Positions 25,040-31,000 of a stretch of DNA of 31,000 nt are shown here, one piece after another. A program made the translations under genes and the position numbers. How positions within the stretch are numbered: the first letter of the stretch is position 1; every line of letters begins with the position of its first letter. This DNA is from an uncultured Rhodocyclaceae bacterium. Its GTDB lineage: Bacteria; Pseudomonadota; Gammaproteobacteria; Burkholderiales; Rhodocyclaceae. The notes under the pieces were generated by a model, which made no database searches, had not been told where the DNA came from, and saw nothing but the letters and a program-made list of their open reading frames with translations. Location: contig URNG01000023.1 in assembly GCA_900549295.1 (NCBI GenBank), positions 1 to 31,000 of the forward strand, in the 5' to 3' direction.

Positions 25040-25723
25040 TCAGGGCGCGAAGCGCGACATGTAATCGCTGACGGCGGCGATGTCCTCGTCGCTGTAGTTC
25101 TTGATGACGCGCACCATGTGCGGATTGGCGTTGCGCCGCTCGCCGTCGCGGATCATCAGCGATTCGCGCAGCAGGTAGCGGTAGTGCTGGCCGGAGACGC
25201 GCGGATAGAATTTTTCGGCGTCGCCCTCGCCCTTGTCGCCGTGGCAGTCGGCGCAGCCCTTGTCGTAGATTTCCCGGCCGCGCGCCAGCTTGTCGCCGTC
25301 GCCCTTGCCGTTGTCGGGATTGACCGGCAGGCCGCTCAGGTAGGCGGCGATGTCGGCGATTTCCTGCGGCGACACGGCGTGCTTGTCGATGAAGGGGAAC
25401 ATCTTGCGATTGTCGCGGCGACCGGCGCGCACGTCGGTCATCTGCTTGATGAGGACGGTGGCGTGCTGGCCGGCCAGACGCGGGTAGCTGCCATCGACGC
25501 GGCCGGTGGCGGTCGGGCGGTGGCAGCCCTGGCAGATTTCAAAGGCGATTTCGCCGCGCAGCGCGTCGCCGCGGGTTTTCAGGGCTTGCAGCTTCTCGGC
25601 GTACATCTCGTTCCAGACGTAGCCGTCGCTCTCGATGCCGCCTTCCTTGGGTTGTTCGTCCGAGGCGATGGCAAGGTGCGCCGCGCCCAGCAGGGTGATG
25701 AATGCAAACAGGTGGGTTTTCAC
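25040..25723 (-). CDS. Diheme c-type cytochrome, c4-like, with N-terminal extension
   Basis: 227 residues from the GTG at 25723, with a signal peptide ending near residue 20. Two class I domains carry CQGCH (64-68) and CADCH (157-161). Candidate axial methionines are M108 and M203, each about 40 residues after its heme histidine. The domain repeat YPRLAGQH / YPRVSGQH follows each heme site, as in cytochrome c4. About 40 residues between signal and first heme (SDEQPKEGG...) are not usual for c4. The GTG at 25732 would touch its Shine-Dalgarno; AAGGAG lies 8 bases ahead of the GTG at 25723, so I chose that. It is last in the cluster, 16 bases after the other c4 gene. Likely a soluble periplasmic electron carrier. 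Confidence 0.88.
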   Translation of the reverse strand: MKTHLFAFITLLGAAHLAIASDEQPKEGGIESDGYVWNEMYAEKLQALKTRGDALRGEIAFEICQGCHRPTATGRVDGSYPRLAGQHATVLIKQMTDVRAGRRDNRKMFPFIDKHAVSPQEIADIAAYLSGLPVNPDNGKGDGDKLARGREIYDKGCADCHGDKGEGDAEKFYPRVSGQHYRYLLRESLMIRDGERRNANPHMVRVIKNYSDEDIAAVSDYMSRFAP

Positions 25724-25739
25724 GGGATTCACTCCTTGT

Positions 25740-26342
25740 TCATTTCAGACCGGCGATGTACTCGGACACCGCCTGCATTTCCTGCTCGGTCATGCGCTCG
25801 GCCACGGCGCGCATGAGCTTGCCCCGGTCGTTGGTGCGCACACCGCTCTTGAAATCGCTCATCTGCTGCAAGGTGTAGGCCTGATGCTGACCGGCCAGAC
25901 GCGGATAGCGCGCATTGCCCTGGCCGTTCGCCTGATGGCAGCCCATGCAGCCGGGGACGCCGGAATCGACGTTGCCGTCCTCGTAGAGCGCCTTGCCTGC
26001 GGCGAGCAGTTCGGGGTTGCTCACTTCACCCGGCGTCTGCTGCTGCGCCGCGTAATAGGCGGCCAGCGCGGGGACATCGTTCCGGGTGAAATTCCCCAGG
26101 AACGGCTCCATCGCTTCGTTCTTACGCTTGCCGTCGAGGAATTCGAGCAACTGCTTTTCCATATAGACGGGATGCTGGCCCGCCAGTTTCGGGAAGGTCG
26201 GCACTACGCTGTTGCCGCCTTCACCGTGGCAGGCGATACAGACGGTTTCGGCGATTTCCTTCGCGTCGGCAAAGGCCGCCGGTGCGGCCAGCAGCAGGCT
26301 GCCGGCGAGCAGGCTGTTGCGGATGATCTGTCTCGTGTTCAC
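25740..26342 (-). CDS. Diheme cytochrome c4-like protein
   Basis: 200 residues from the GTG at 26342. The signal peptide ends at AAFA-DAKE (25/26), as usual for c4. Heme motifs are CIACH (35-39) and CMGCH (132-136). Candidate sixth ligands are M78 (AMEPF) and M177 (LMRAV). PKLAGQH and PRLAGQH follow each heme. The frame also allows ATG at 26360, but only the GTG has a Shine-Dalgarno (GAGGA, 8 bases ahead). Cytochrome c4 shuttles electrons in the periplasm, usually to or from oxidases. Here it follows the barrel gene by 39 bases, so it probably exchanges electrons with the decaheme protein; that is an inference. Confidence 0.9.
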   Translation of the reverse strand: MNTRQIIRNSLLAGSLLLAAPAAFADAKEIAETVCIACHGEGGNSVVPTFPKLAGQHPVYMEKQLLEFLDGKRKNEAMEPFLGNFTRNDVPALAAYYAAQQQTPGEVSNPELLAAGKALYEDGNVDSGVPGCMGCHQANGQGNARYPRLAGQHQAYTLQQMSDFKSGVRTNDRGKLMRAVAERMTEQEMQAVSEYIAGLK

Positions 26343-26381
26343 TTTTTTTGTCCTCATCATGTGTCGGGTGCGTGGGGCGGG

Positions 26382-29108
26382 TCAGAAGCCGACGTTGAGC
26401 AGCGCGCCGAAGAAATTCACGCGGTAGTCCTGCGCGCCGCCGTCTGCGAACAAGGCCGCACCTGGATTAGCACCAAATGCCAGGGCAGTGGGCAGGCCGT
26501 TGTAGTGCCAGTCGTCGATTTTGCCGCGCTCGTGACGGTAGAGCAGACGGGCCGAGACGGTCTTGCTGATCGGCTTGGTCAGGCTCAGTTCGAGGGTGTG
26601 CGAGGTCGTTTTCAGGTCTTCAAAGCCACTACCGGCCAAGGCAACCGAAGCAGCCGCGAAGTTGGCCGGAAGGGTGTAGCCGATCTTGGTGCGGCCCAGC
26701 GAGTAGGTGTAGTTCGCATCCAGCACCATGTCGCGGACGACCTGGCGCAGACCGAAACCGAGGGTGTCGGTGGTGTCGCGGTGGGTCTGCGTGTAGTTGT
26801 TGGCGACGTTGAATACCCGTCCGGTGTTCGGATCGGCGCAGAGGTAAGCAGCGTTGTCCACCGTCAGGCCGTTGTTGCCAATGCCGCAATTCATACCAGC
26901 CAGCGCGCCGCTCGGCACGGCCTGCTGCTTCAGCTTGCTCTGTTGCCAGGAGTAGAAGGCGTACAGGTTGGTGCGCTCGTTCGGCTGCCAGGAAATGTCG
27001 AAATTCACCGAGTTCTGGCGCTGGTGGTCGACCCGGCCATAGTCGGAATTCGGATACTCGGTATCCTTGAACTGGGTGGCGATGCCGATGTCCAGATCGT
27101 GGCGCAGCATGTAGTTGAAGCGGGCGTTGAGCGTGTTCTGGTTGCGGTCGGCCAGATCGTACTTGCGCATGCGGCTGTTCATGTGCACCACCCAGCTGGT
27201 CGCATTGGGCAGTGCGGTTCCGGCGACGACAGGGGCCGAACCGTTCGCAATCGCATCTGCCAGCGACCACAGATAGCCGCTGTAGAAGGGAATCAGCGCG
27301 TGGTGGGCATCGTAGTGGCTGCCACGACGACGACCGTGCTCGTAAGAAAGGCGAACGGTGCCGTCGTCGAGGGAGCGGTTGACGTAGCCGAACTTGAACT
27401 TGTCTTCCCAGGTCTTTTCCCGCTCGCGGTGATCGCGGTTGAAGGTTTCGCGCTCGTAGCCGGCGCTGAAGCTGTTGGCCTTGCCGAAGCGGTAGTCGGC
27501 ATCGACGCCGTAGTTCAACTGCTTGTAATCGAAGGGGATGTTGCGGATATAGATGTTCCCCGCTGCCAGACCCGGTCCCGTATTGATTAGCGAACTACCC
27601 GCGCCATCATTGACCAGACGGCCCCAGACGCCAGTGCAGCCGTAGCCGGTGAGGGTGTTGGCCGCCGCGCCGCCCGCGCCGCTGTTACAGAGCAGGAAAT
27701 CGGTGTCGTTGCTGGTTTCGTAGTAGCGGATTTTGCCCTTGACGTTGAGCGTATCGAGCGGGTTGAGCGACAGGCCGAGATCGACCAGCTTGGTGTCGAT
27801 GCGCGCGCCGGCATGCTTGCGGCTCAGGGAGTCGGTGGTATGCCAGTTGTTCAGTCCGGCGACCGTCACGCTGGGATCGTTGGTGAAGGGCTGCAAGCGG
27901 TCGTTCTGGCGCGAGGTGGCCAGCGAGACGACGGCGGTGAAGCGGCCTTTCCACAGATCGGGCAGGTGCCGGGCGTATTCCCCCTTGGCGCTGTAGTAGT
28001 CGTTGTCCGGATAGAGGTCGAACGTACCCTGCGGGAAGCTGGCTGCGCCGTTGGCACCATTCGTCGGAATGATGTTGTCGAAGGTCAGCGAGCTGATGTG
28101 ATTGCGGAACCAGGAGGCGTTGACCGTGAAGTTGAAGGCGTTGAGCTTGTCCGCGTACTGGATGCCGGCCACCATGTCGTTGGTGCGGTAGTCGATCGGT
28201 TCGGCAATCTCGATGTTGTGCTGGCCGCCGCCATTGGCTCCGAAGGTGGCGGAGAAGGGACGGGCGCCCTCGCGTTTTTCGCTGGTGAAGCTGGCAAACA
28301 CCTTCCAGTTGTCGAGCAGGTTCAGATCGGCGCGCACACCGCCCTTGCTGCGCGTGATGCCGAGCCGCGATTCCGGCGTCGCGGCCAGCGCGGCATTGGC
28401 GTTGGCGGCGAAAGTCCCCACCGACTGCGCGGCTGTCGTATTGCCGGCAGCCAGACCGTTGGCCTGCGCGGTCGGCGACACGGTCAGCCGACCGGTGCCT
28501 GCGCCGCTGTGCAGCGAGCGCCAGGTGGTGGTGAAGGTGTGCGTCGTTTCGTTGTAGAAGGCTCTGACCTTCCAGTCGTTGTAGCGGCCAAACTGGGCGC
28601 TGTAGAACTGGTCGTCCTGCCCGACGGCACCGCCGCTGAATTCGAGGAAGCGGGCGCTGTCGGCGTTTTCGGCGCTGAAGGCCAAGTTGTTCAGTACCGG
28701 GCCGTTGTCGACATCCTTGTAGCGGGTGAAGCCTTGCCGCTTGCGGTCACCGTGGATGCTGAACAGGCCGAATTCGACGTTGCCGTTCCACGTCCAGCCG
28801 CTTTCGGTGCGGTTGGGTTCGCGCACTTGCAGCGGGATGTCGTACATCTGTCCGGTCGGCGTGTGCGCGGCGGGCGCGTAGGTCGCGCCGAGTCCTTCGG
28901 GGTCGGGCGGCATGCCGTAGTTGGCCGGGTTGATGGCGCGGGGGTTGAGGGCGTTGCCGATCAGCGTGTCCTGGCCGACGCCGGAATCGGCGTGGGCGAT
29001 TGCGGCGAACTGGCTCAGGGCGACGGCGACGGAAGCGGCAATGATGGTGCTTCTGGCGCGCATCGGCTGGGTGGCCGTCCGGCGGGCGGCGGTGGCTGTC
29101 TTTTTCAT
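26382..29108 (-). CDS. MtrB/PioB/MtoB-type outer-membrane beta-barrel of an electron conduit
   Basis: 908 residues with a signal peptide ending near residue 40 (AIAHA). It has many alternating aromatic/polar strands, a C-terminal phenylalanine (LLNVGF) typical of barrel insertion, and the N-terminal W.WNGNVEFG segment of the MtrB/PioB family. These porins enclose a decaheme cytochrome so that electrons cross the outer membrane. It is larger than Shewanella MtrB (about 700). No cysteine occurs in the N-terminal region, so the CXXC motif of MtrB is missing. Its four cysteines form two close pairs (474/491 and 741/757), likely disulfides. Directly downstream of the decaheme gene (22-base gap), preceded by AAGGGAG. 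I would call it mtoB/pioB-like but leave the symbol open. Confidence 0.9.
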   Translation of the reverse strand: MKKTATAARRTATQPMRARSTIIAASVAVALSQFAAIAHADSGVGQDTLIGNALNPRAINPANYGMPPDPEGLGATYAPAAHTPTGQMYDIPLQVREPNRTESGWTWNGNVEFGLFSIHGDRKRQGFTRYKDVDNGPVLNNLAFSAENADSARFLEFSGGAVGQDDQFYSAQFGRYNDWKVRAFYNETTHTFTTTWRSLHSGAGTGRLTVSPTAQANGLAAGNTTAAQSVGTFAANANAALAATPESRLGITRSKGGVRADLNLLDNWKVFASFTSEKREGARPFSATFGANGGGQHNIEIAEPIDYRTNDMVAGIQYADKLNAFNFTVNASWFRNHISSLTFDNIIPTNGANGAASFPQGTFDLYPDNDYYSAKGEYARHLPDLWKGRFTAVVSLATSRQNDRLQPFTNDPSVTVAGLNNWHTTDSLSRKHAGARIDTKLVDLGLSLNPLDTLNVKGKIRYYETSNDTDFLLCNSGAGGAAANTLTGYGCTGVWGRLVNDGAGSSLINTGPGLAAGNIYIRNIPFDYKQLNYGVDADYRFGKANSFSAGYERETFNRDHREREKTWEDKFKFGYVNRSLDDGTVRLSYEHGRRRGSHYDAHHALIPFYSGYLWSLADAIANGSAPVVAGTALPNATSWVVHMNSRMRKYDLADRNQNTLNARFNYMLRHDLDIGIATQFKDTEYPNSDYGRVDHQRQNSVNFDISWQPNERTNLYAFYSWQQSKLKQQAVPSGALAGMNCGIGNNGLTVDNAAYLCADPNTGRVFNVANNYTQTHRDTTDTLGFGLRQVVRDMVLDANYTYSLGRTKIGYTLPANFAAASVALAGSGFEDLKTTSHTLELSLTKPISKTVSARLLYRHERGKIDDWHYNGLPTALAFGANPGAALFADGGAQDYRVNFFGALLNVGF

Positions 29109-29130
29109 CTCGTTCGTCTCCCTTGTTCGG

Positions 29131-30090
29131 TCAGCGCTGGAAGCGCGATCCAGCCGGATGGTTGCTGCCGTGGATCTGCGAGTGGCAGTTCTGGCAGGAG
29201 CGGGCCATGACGCGGCTGTTCATGACGCCGCCGGGGACGCCGAGCTGATTCGCGCTCTGGTGGGCGCCATAGAAGGCGGACGGATGGTTGGTGTTGGCGT
29301 GGCACTGCTGGCACAGTTGCGGGCGCGAGACTTGCAGCAGCTTGTCGTGGTTGGAGCCGTGCGCGTTGTGGCAATTCAGGCAATTTTCACGAACCGGTGC
29401 GTGCTCCCAGATGAAGGGGCCGCGTTTTTCGGCGTGGCAGGCGTAGCACAGTTCGTTGGTGCTGTCGGCTTTGAGCAGCGGCTTGGTGATGGAGCCGTGC
29501 GGGTTGTGGCAATCGACGCAGCTCATCTTGCCTTCCGGCAGCGGCATGTGCGAGCGTTTGTGGAACTCGGAGCGCTGCTGGCGGTGGCAGGTCATGCAGG
29601 TTTCGTTGATGCTGGCCTTCTTGAGCAGCCCCTGTGCCGAGAACTTGGTCATCGGGTTGTGGCAGTCGCTGCACGAGAGCTTGTTGCTGTCGTGCGCCGA
29701 GCCGGGCCAGTGCATGCGGTTGCCGCCTTCGTGGCAGCTCAGGCACTGCTGTTTCTGCTTCTCGACCGGCGTACCCCATTCCTTGGTGAAGCCGATGATG
29801 AGCTTCTTGTTCTCGGCTTCCTTGGCGTGCAGGGAACCGGGGCCGTGGCAGGTTTCGCACACCTGGCGCTCGGTGTTGTTCTTGGGGTTGGTGCGGAACA
29901 CCTTGGCGTGCAGGGTGTCCTTGAAGTGCTCGTTTTCCTGACCGTGACAGGAAATACAGGCTTTTTCGCCGATGTAGGTGGCCTGGCTCATCGGGTCTTC
30001 GGCGCTCACCGCGTTCTTGCCGATCAGACCGGCAGCGGTGAACAAGGCGAACAGGCCGACGCGCACGGCGTTCCGTGTGTTGAATGTCAT
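29131..30090 (-). CDS. Decaheme c-type cytochrome, MtrA/MtoA/DmsE family
   Basis: 319 residues. A signal peptide ends near residue 30 (AVSA). Ten CXXCH motifs are seen, with heme histidines at 49, 82, 120, 144, 169, 195, 219, 241, 264 and 303. Length and ten hemes equal MtrA (about 330) and MtoA; PioA is longer at its N-terminus. Several CHNPHG or CHNAHG repeats (after motifs 6 and 8) are typical of this family. It likely sits inside the neighbouring barrel, taking electrons across the outer membrane. A strong GGAGGG lies 6 bases ahead of the ATG. It heads the four-gene cluster. Homologues work in Fe(III) reduction, extracellular DMSO reduction and Fe(II) oxidation, so direction is open. Confidence 0.93.
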   Translation of the reverse strand: MTFNTRNAVRVGLFALFTAAGLIGKNAVSAEDPMSQATYIGEKACISCHGQENEHFKDTLHAKVFRTNPKNNTERQVCETCHGPGSLHAKEAENKKLIIGFTKEWGTPVEKQKQQCLSCHEGGNRMHWPGSAHDSNKLSCSDCHNPMTKFSAQGLLKKASINETCMTCHRQQRSEFHKRSHMPLPEGKMSCVDCHNPHGSITKPLLKADSTNELCYACHAEKRGPFIWEHAPVRENCLNCHNAHGSNHDKLLQVSRPQLCQQCHANTNHPSAFYGAHQSANQLGVPGGVMNSRVMARSCQNCHSQIHGSNHPAGSRFQR

Positions 30091-30173
30091 TTAATTCCCT
30101 CCGTCGGGGAGCCGTGACAGCAGCCTGCCCAGCCATGCCTGGCCGAAGTCCCCTCCTCCGTGTTTCTGTTTTT

Positions 30174-30201
30174 CGGATTTGAGCGTGGCGCAGCAAATCC
30201 G
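30174..30201. promoter_or_regulatory. Inverted repeat upstream of the decaheme cytochrome gene
   Basis: CGGATTTG (30174-30181) and CAAATCCG (30194-30201) form perfect 8-bp arms 12 bases apart, 83 bases upstream of the cytochrome start. It may be an operator or leader hairpin. On the plus strand it is followed by GCTTTTT, so it could also stop transcription running towards the phage-like genes. Function is not established. Confidence 0.4.
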
Positions 30202-30304
30202 GCTTTTTCTGTATTGCAGGGGCGGTTTTTTCCTACCTACCCACGGAGCGCAGAGTAATCAACACTGCTAACAGGGTCTTGTCGCAAAGTGCAGTGATTC
30301 TTGC

Positions 30305-30478
30305 TCAAAAGTGTTGCTGCGCTGCGTTCACCGCAGTGGCGCTGCGCGCGCACTCCTGAAATTCGCGCGGTGAGAGGCCGTAGCGTTTGCGGAAGAGTAC
30401 AGCGGATTTGATTTCTGGATAAAAGGCGTTTGAAAACCGGACGGATGATATTTGAAGGAATCCGGTGATTTCTGGATA
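30305..30478 (-). pseudogene. Possible remnant of an AraC-family regulator C-terminus
   Basis: The minus-strand frame ending at 30305 reads FRKRYGLSPREFQE, which closely resembles the last helix of AraC-type DNA-binding domains (FRKRFG.SPREFR). Upstream, RFSNAFYP looks like a distorted form of the preceding GFS...F segment, but spacing is wrong and nothing before it looks like AraC. It therefore seems a fragment, perhaps disrupted by the 13-bp repeat. The match is short and could be chance. Confidence 0.28.
30409..30478. repeat. 13-bp direct repeat, copies 57 bp apart
   Basis: TGATTTCTGGATA occurs at 30409-30421 and at 30466-30478. Both copies lie in the gene-poor stretch between the cytochrome cluster and the phage-like gene. 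It may be a duplication, a binding-site pair or an integration trace. Confidence 0.6.
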
Positions 30479-30551
30479 GGGAATAACTGCCCGAGACAAA
30501 CGAGAAGGCCGCCCATCAGGCGATCCTGCGCGGGGAGCGTGCAGCGCTGCA

Positions 30552-30908
30552 TCAGTAATTGCCGCGCCCGAATAGCCGGGCGGCACAGTACAGGATCAAC
30601 CGGGTCAGGCGCGGCACCTTGAGCACGCCCATCGCCTCCAGAAATACCTTGTCGGCGTATGCCTTGCTGCCGATGGCCTGGGCGTAAAGGTAGTCATGGA
30701 CGATGGCCGCCTTAGCGTAACGGCCATGGGGCGGAAACATTGCCCAAAGCAGCCGTGGAACCGTGGCCAAGTCGGTCACCGTTCCCGCCGGAACGCTGAT
30801 AACGGCGGCGCTTGGGTAGCTGCCGACGTGGAAGTCAAAGGGGGCGAGGAGTTGCCAGCGGTAATCGTCAAGCATCCGCAGATCGGCGGGGGTGGTGAAG
30901 TTGCTCAT
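30552..30908 (-). CDS. DUF1353 family protein, phage-associated
   Basis: 118 residues. The core TDLATVPRLLWAMFPPHGRYAKAAIVHDYLY, near residues 50-80, is the hallmark of DUF1353, a family seen mostly in phages and prophages. The molecular function is unknown to me. The frame is open up to 30974, but I prefer ATG at 30908 (MSNFTTPADL): GGTGA precedes it, and the upstream gene ends 4 bases before it. Its phage origin suggests a prophage or remnant extending to the right of the window. Confidence 0.82.
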   Translation of the reverse strand: MSNFTTPADLRMLDDYRWQLLAPFDFHVGSYPSAAVISVPAGTVTDLATVPRLLWAMFPPHGRYAKAAIVHDYLYAQAIGSKAYADKVFLEAMGVLKVPRLTRLILYCAARLFGRGNY

Positions 30909-30912
30909 GACG

Positions 30913-31000
30913 TCACCAGACGATGGCCGCGATCTGCTCGGCTGCGGCGTCGGCCGGCAGCGCATCGAGCGCATCCTCCAGCGCTTGCCGCCGGCCGATC
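30913..31000 (-). CDS. C-terminal end of an unidentified gene running off the right edge
   Basis: On the minus strand one frame is open from the window edge to a TGA at 30913-30915, encoding 28 residues rich in Ala, Asp and Glu (QALEDALDALPAD...AAIVW). The stop lies 4 bases before the DUF1353 start, as in compact phage operons. No family can be recognised from so short a piece. Confidence 0.5.
   Translation of the reverse strand, partial: IGRRQALEDALDALPADAAAEQIAAIVW

Larger units (their letters stand above)
30091..30551. other. Region of about 460 bp without a firm gene
   Basis: It holds the leader of the cytochrome cluster with its Shine-Dalgarno and inverted repeat, a possible AraC-family remnant (30305-30478) and a 13-bp direct repeat. 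By eye, 30400-30480 is less GC-rich than the flanks. I see no tRNA and no convincing sigma-70 or sigma-54 promoter, although the cluster promoter must lie here. Confidence 0.6.

Noticed and set aside
25635..27590. 651-residue plus-strand frame opposite the two c4-like genes and the barrel
   Set aside because: Val/Gly/Ala-rich shadow frame. The minus strand has signal peptides, heme motifs and Shine-Dalgarno sequences.
29131..30090. NapC/NirT or octaheme nitrite/hydroxylamine-type cytochrome
   Set aside because: There are ten CXXCH motifs, no N-terminal membrane anchor beyond the signal peptide, and a barrel partner next door, all pointing to the MtrA/DmsE family.
30091..30551. tRNA or att core at the putative prophage edge
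   Set aside because: No cloverleaf, no T-loop GGTTCGA-type sequence and no long duplicated core could be seen.

Overview
The window looks like a chromosomal segment of a GC-rich betaproteobacterium. This rests on gene order (yccA, CBS protein, aroC, leuC-entericidin-leuD-leuB-asd-fimV, then truA-trpF-trpB-trpA-accD-folC-SPOR-cvpA-purF-metZ), an arrangement I know from Burkholderiales, Nitrosomonadales and Rhodocyclales. I cannot name the genus from sequence alone.

Left part (1-9187): the 3' end of the 23S rRNA methyltransferase gene rlmD faces the inner-membrane gene yccA across a bidirectional terminator. A CBS-domain gene, aroC and an MFS transporter gene follow. Next come leuC, a 42-residue entericidin-like lipoprotein gene, leuD, leuB and asd, closed by a strong hairpin terminator. 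An inverted array of 7-bp units lies between leuB and asd.

Middle part (9200-24802): a 1055-residue FimV-type polar/pilus assembly protein, then a tightly packed block (truA to an HD-GYP gene). Most stops and starts there overlap or lie within about 20 bases. The block joins tRNA modification, tryptophan, fatty-acid and folate synthesis, an SPOR protein, CvpA, purine and methionine synthesis, and a c-di-GMP-type phosphohydrolase. A DEAD-box helicase gene of RhlE type follows.

Right part (24803-31000): after a double-hairpin repeat, a four-gene minus-strand cluster encodes a decaheme periplasmic cytochrome (MtrA/MtoA/DmsE type, ten CXXCH motifs), an MtrB/PioB-type outer-membrane barrel of 908 residues, and two diheme c4-like cytochromes. 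Together they look like an outer-membrane electron conduit with its own periplasmic shuttles, for example for extracellular Fe(II) oxidation or metal reduction; the direction of electron flow cannot be read from sequence. No outer-surface MtrC/OmcA-like cytochrome and no inner-membrane CymA-like quinol oxidase gene lies in the window. Upstream of the cluster is about 460 bp without a firm gene, holding a possible AraC-family remnant and a 13-bp direct repeat. Beyond it is a phage-type gene (DUF1353) and the tail of another gene, which suggests the edge of a prophage or prophage remnant.

The most interesting part is the electron-conduit cluster. It belongs to a known class (porin-cytochrome complexes), but its make-up (two c4-like partners, a barrel without an N-terminal CXXC and with two Cys-paired segments) is worth checking. 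I did not find a clearly unprecedented system.
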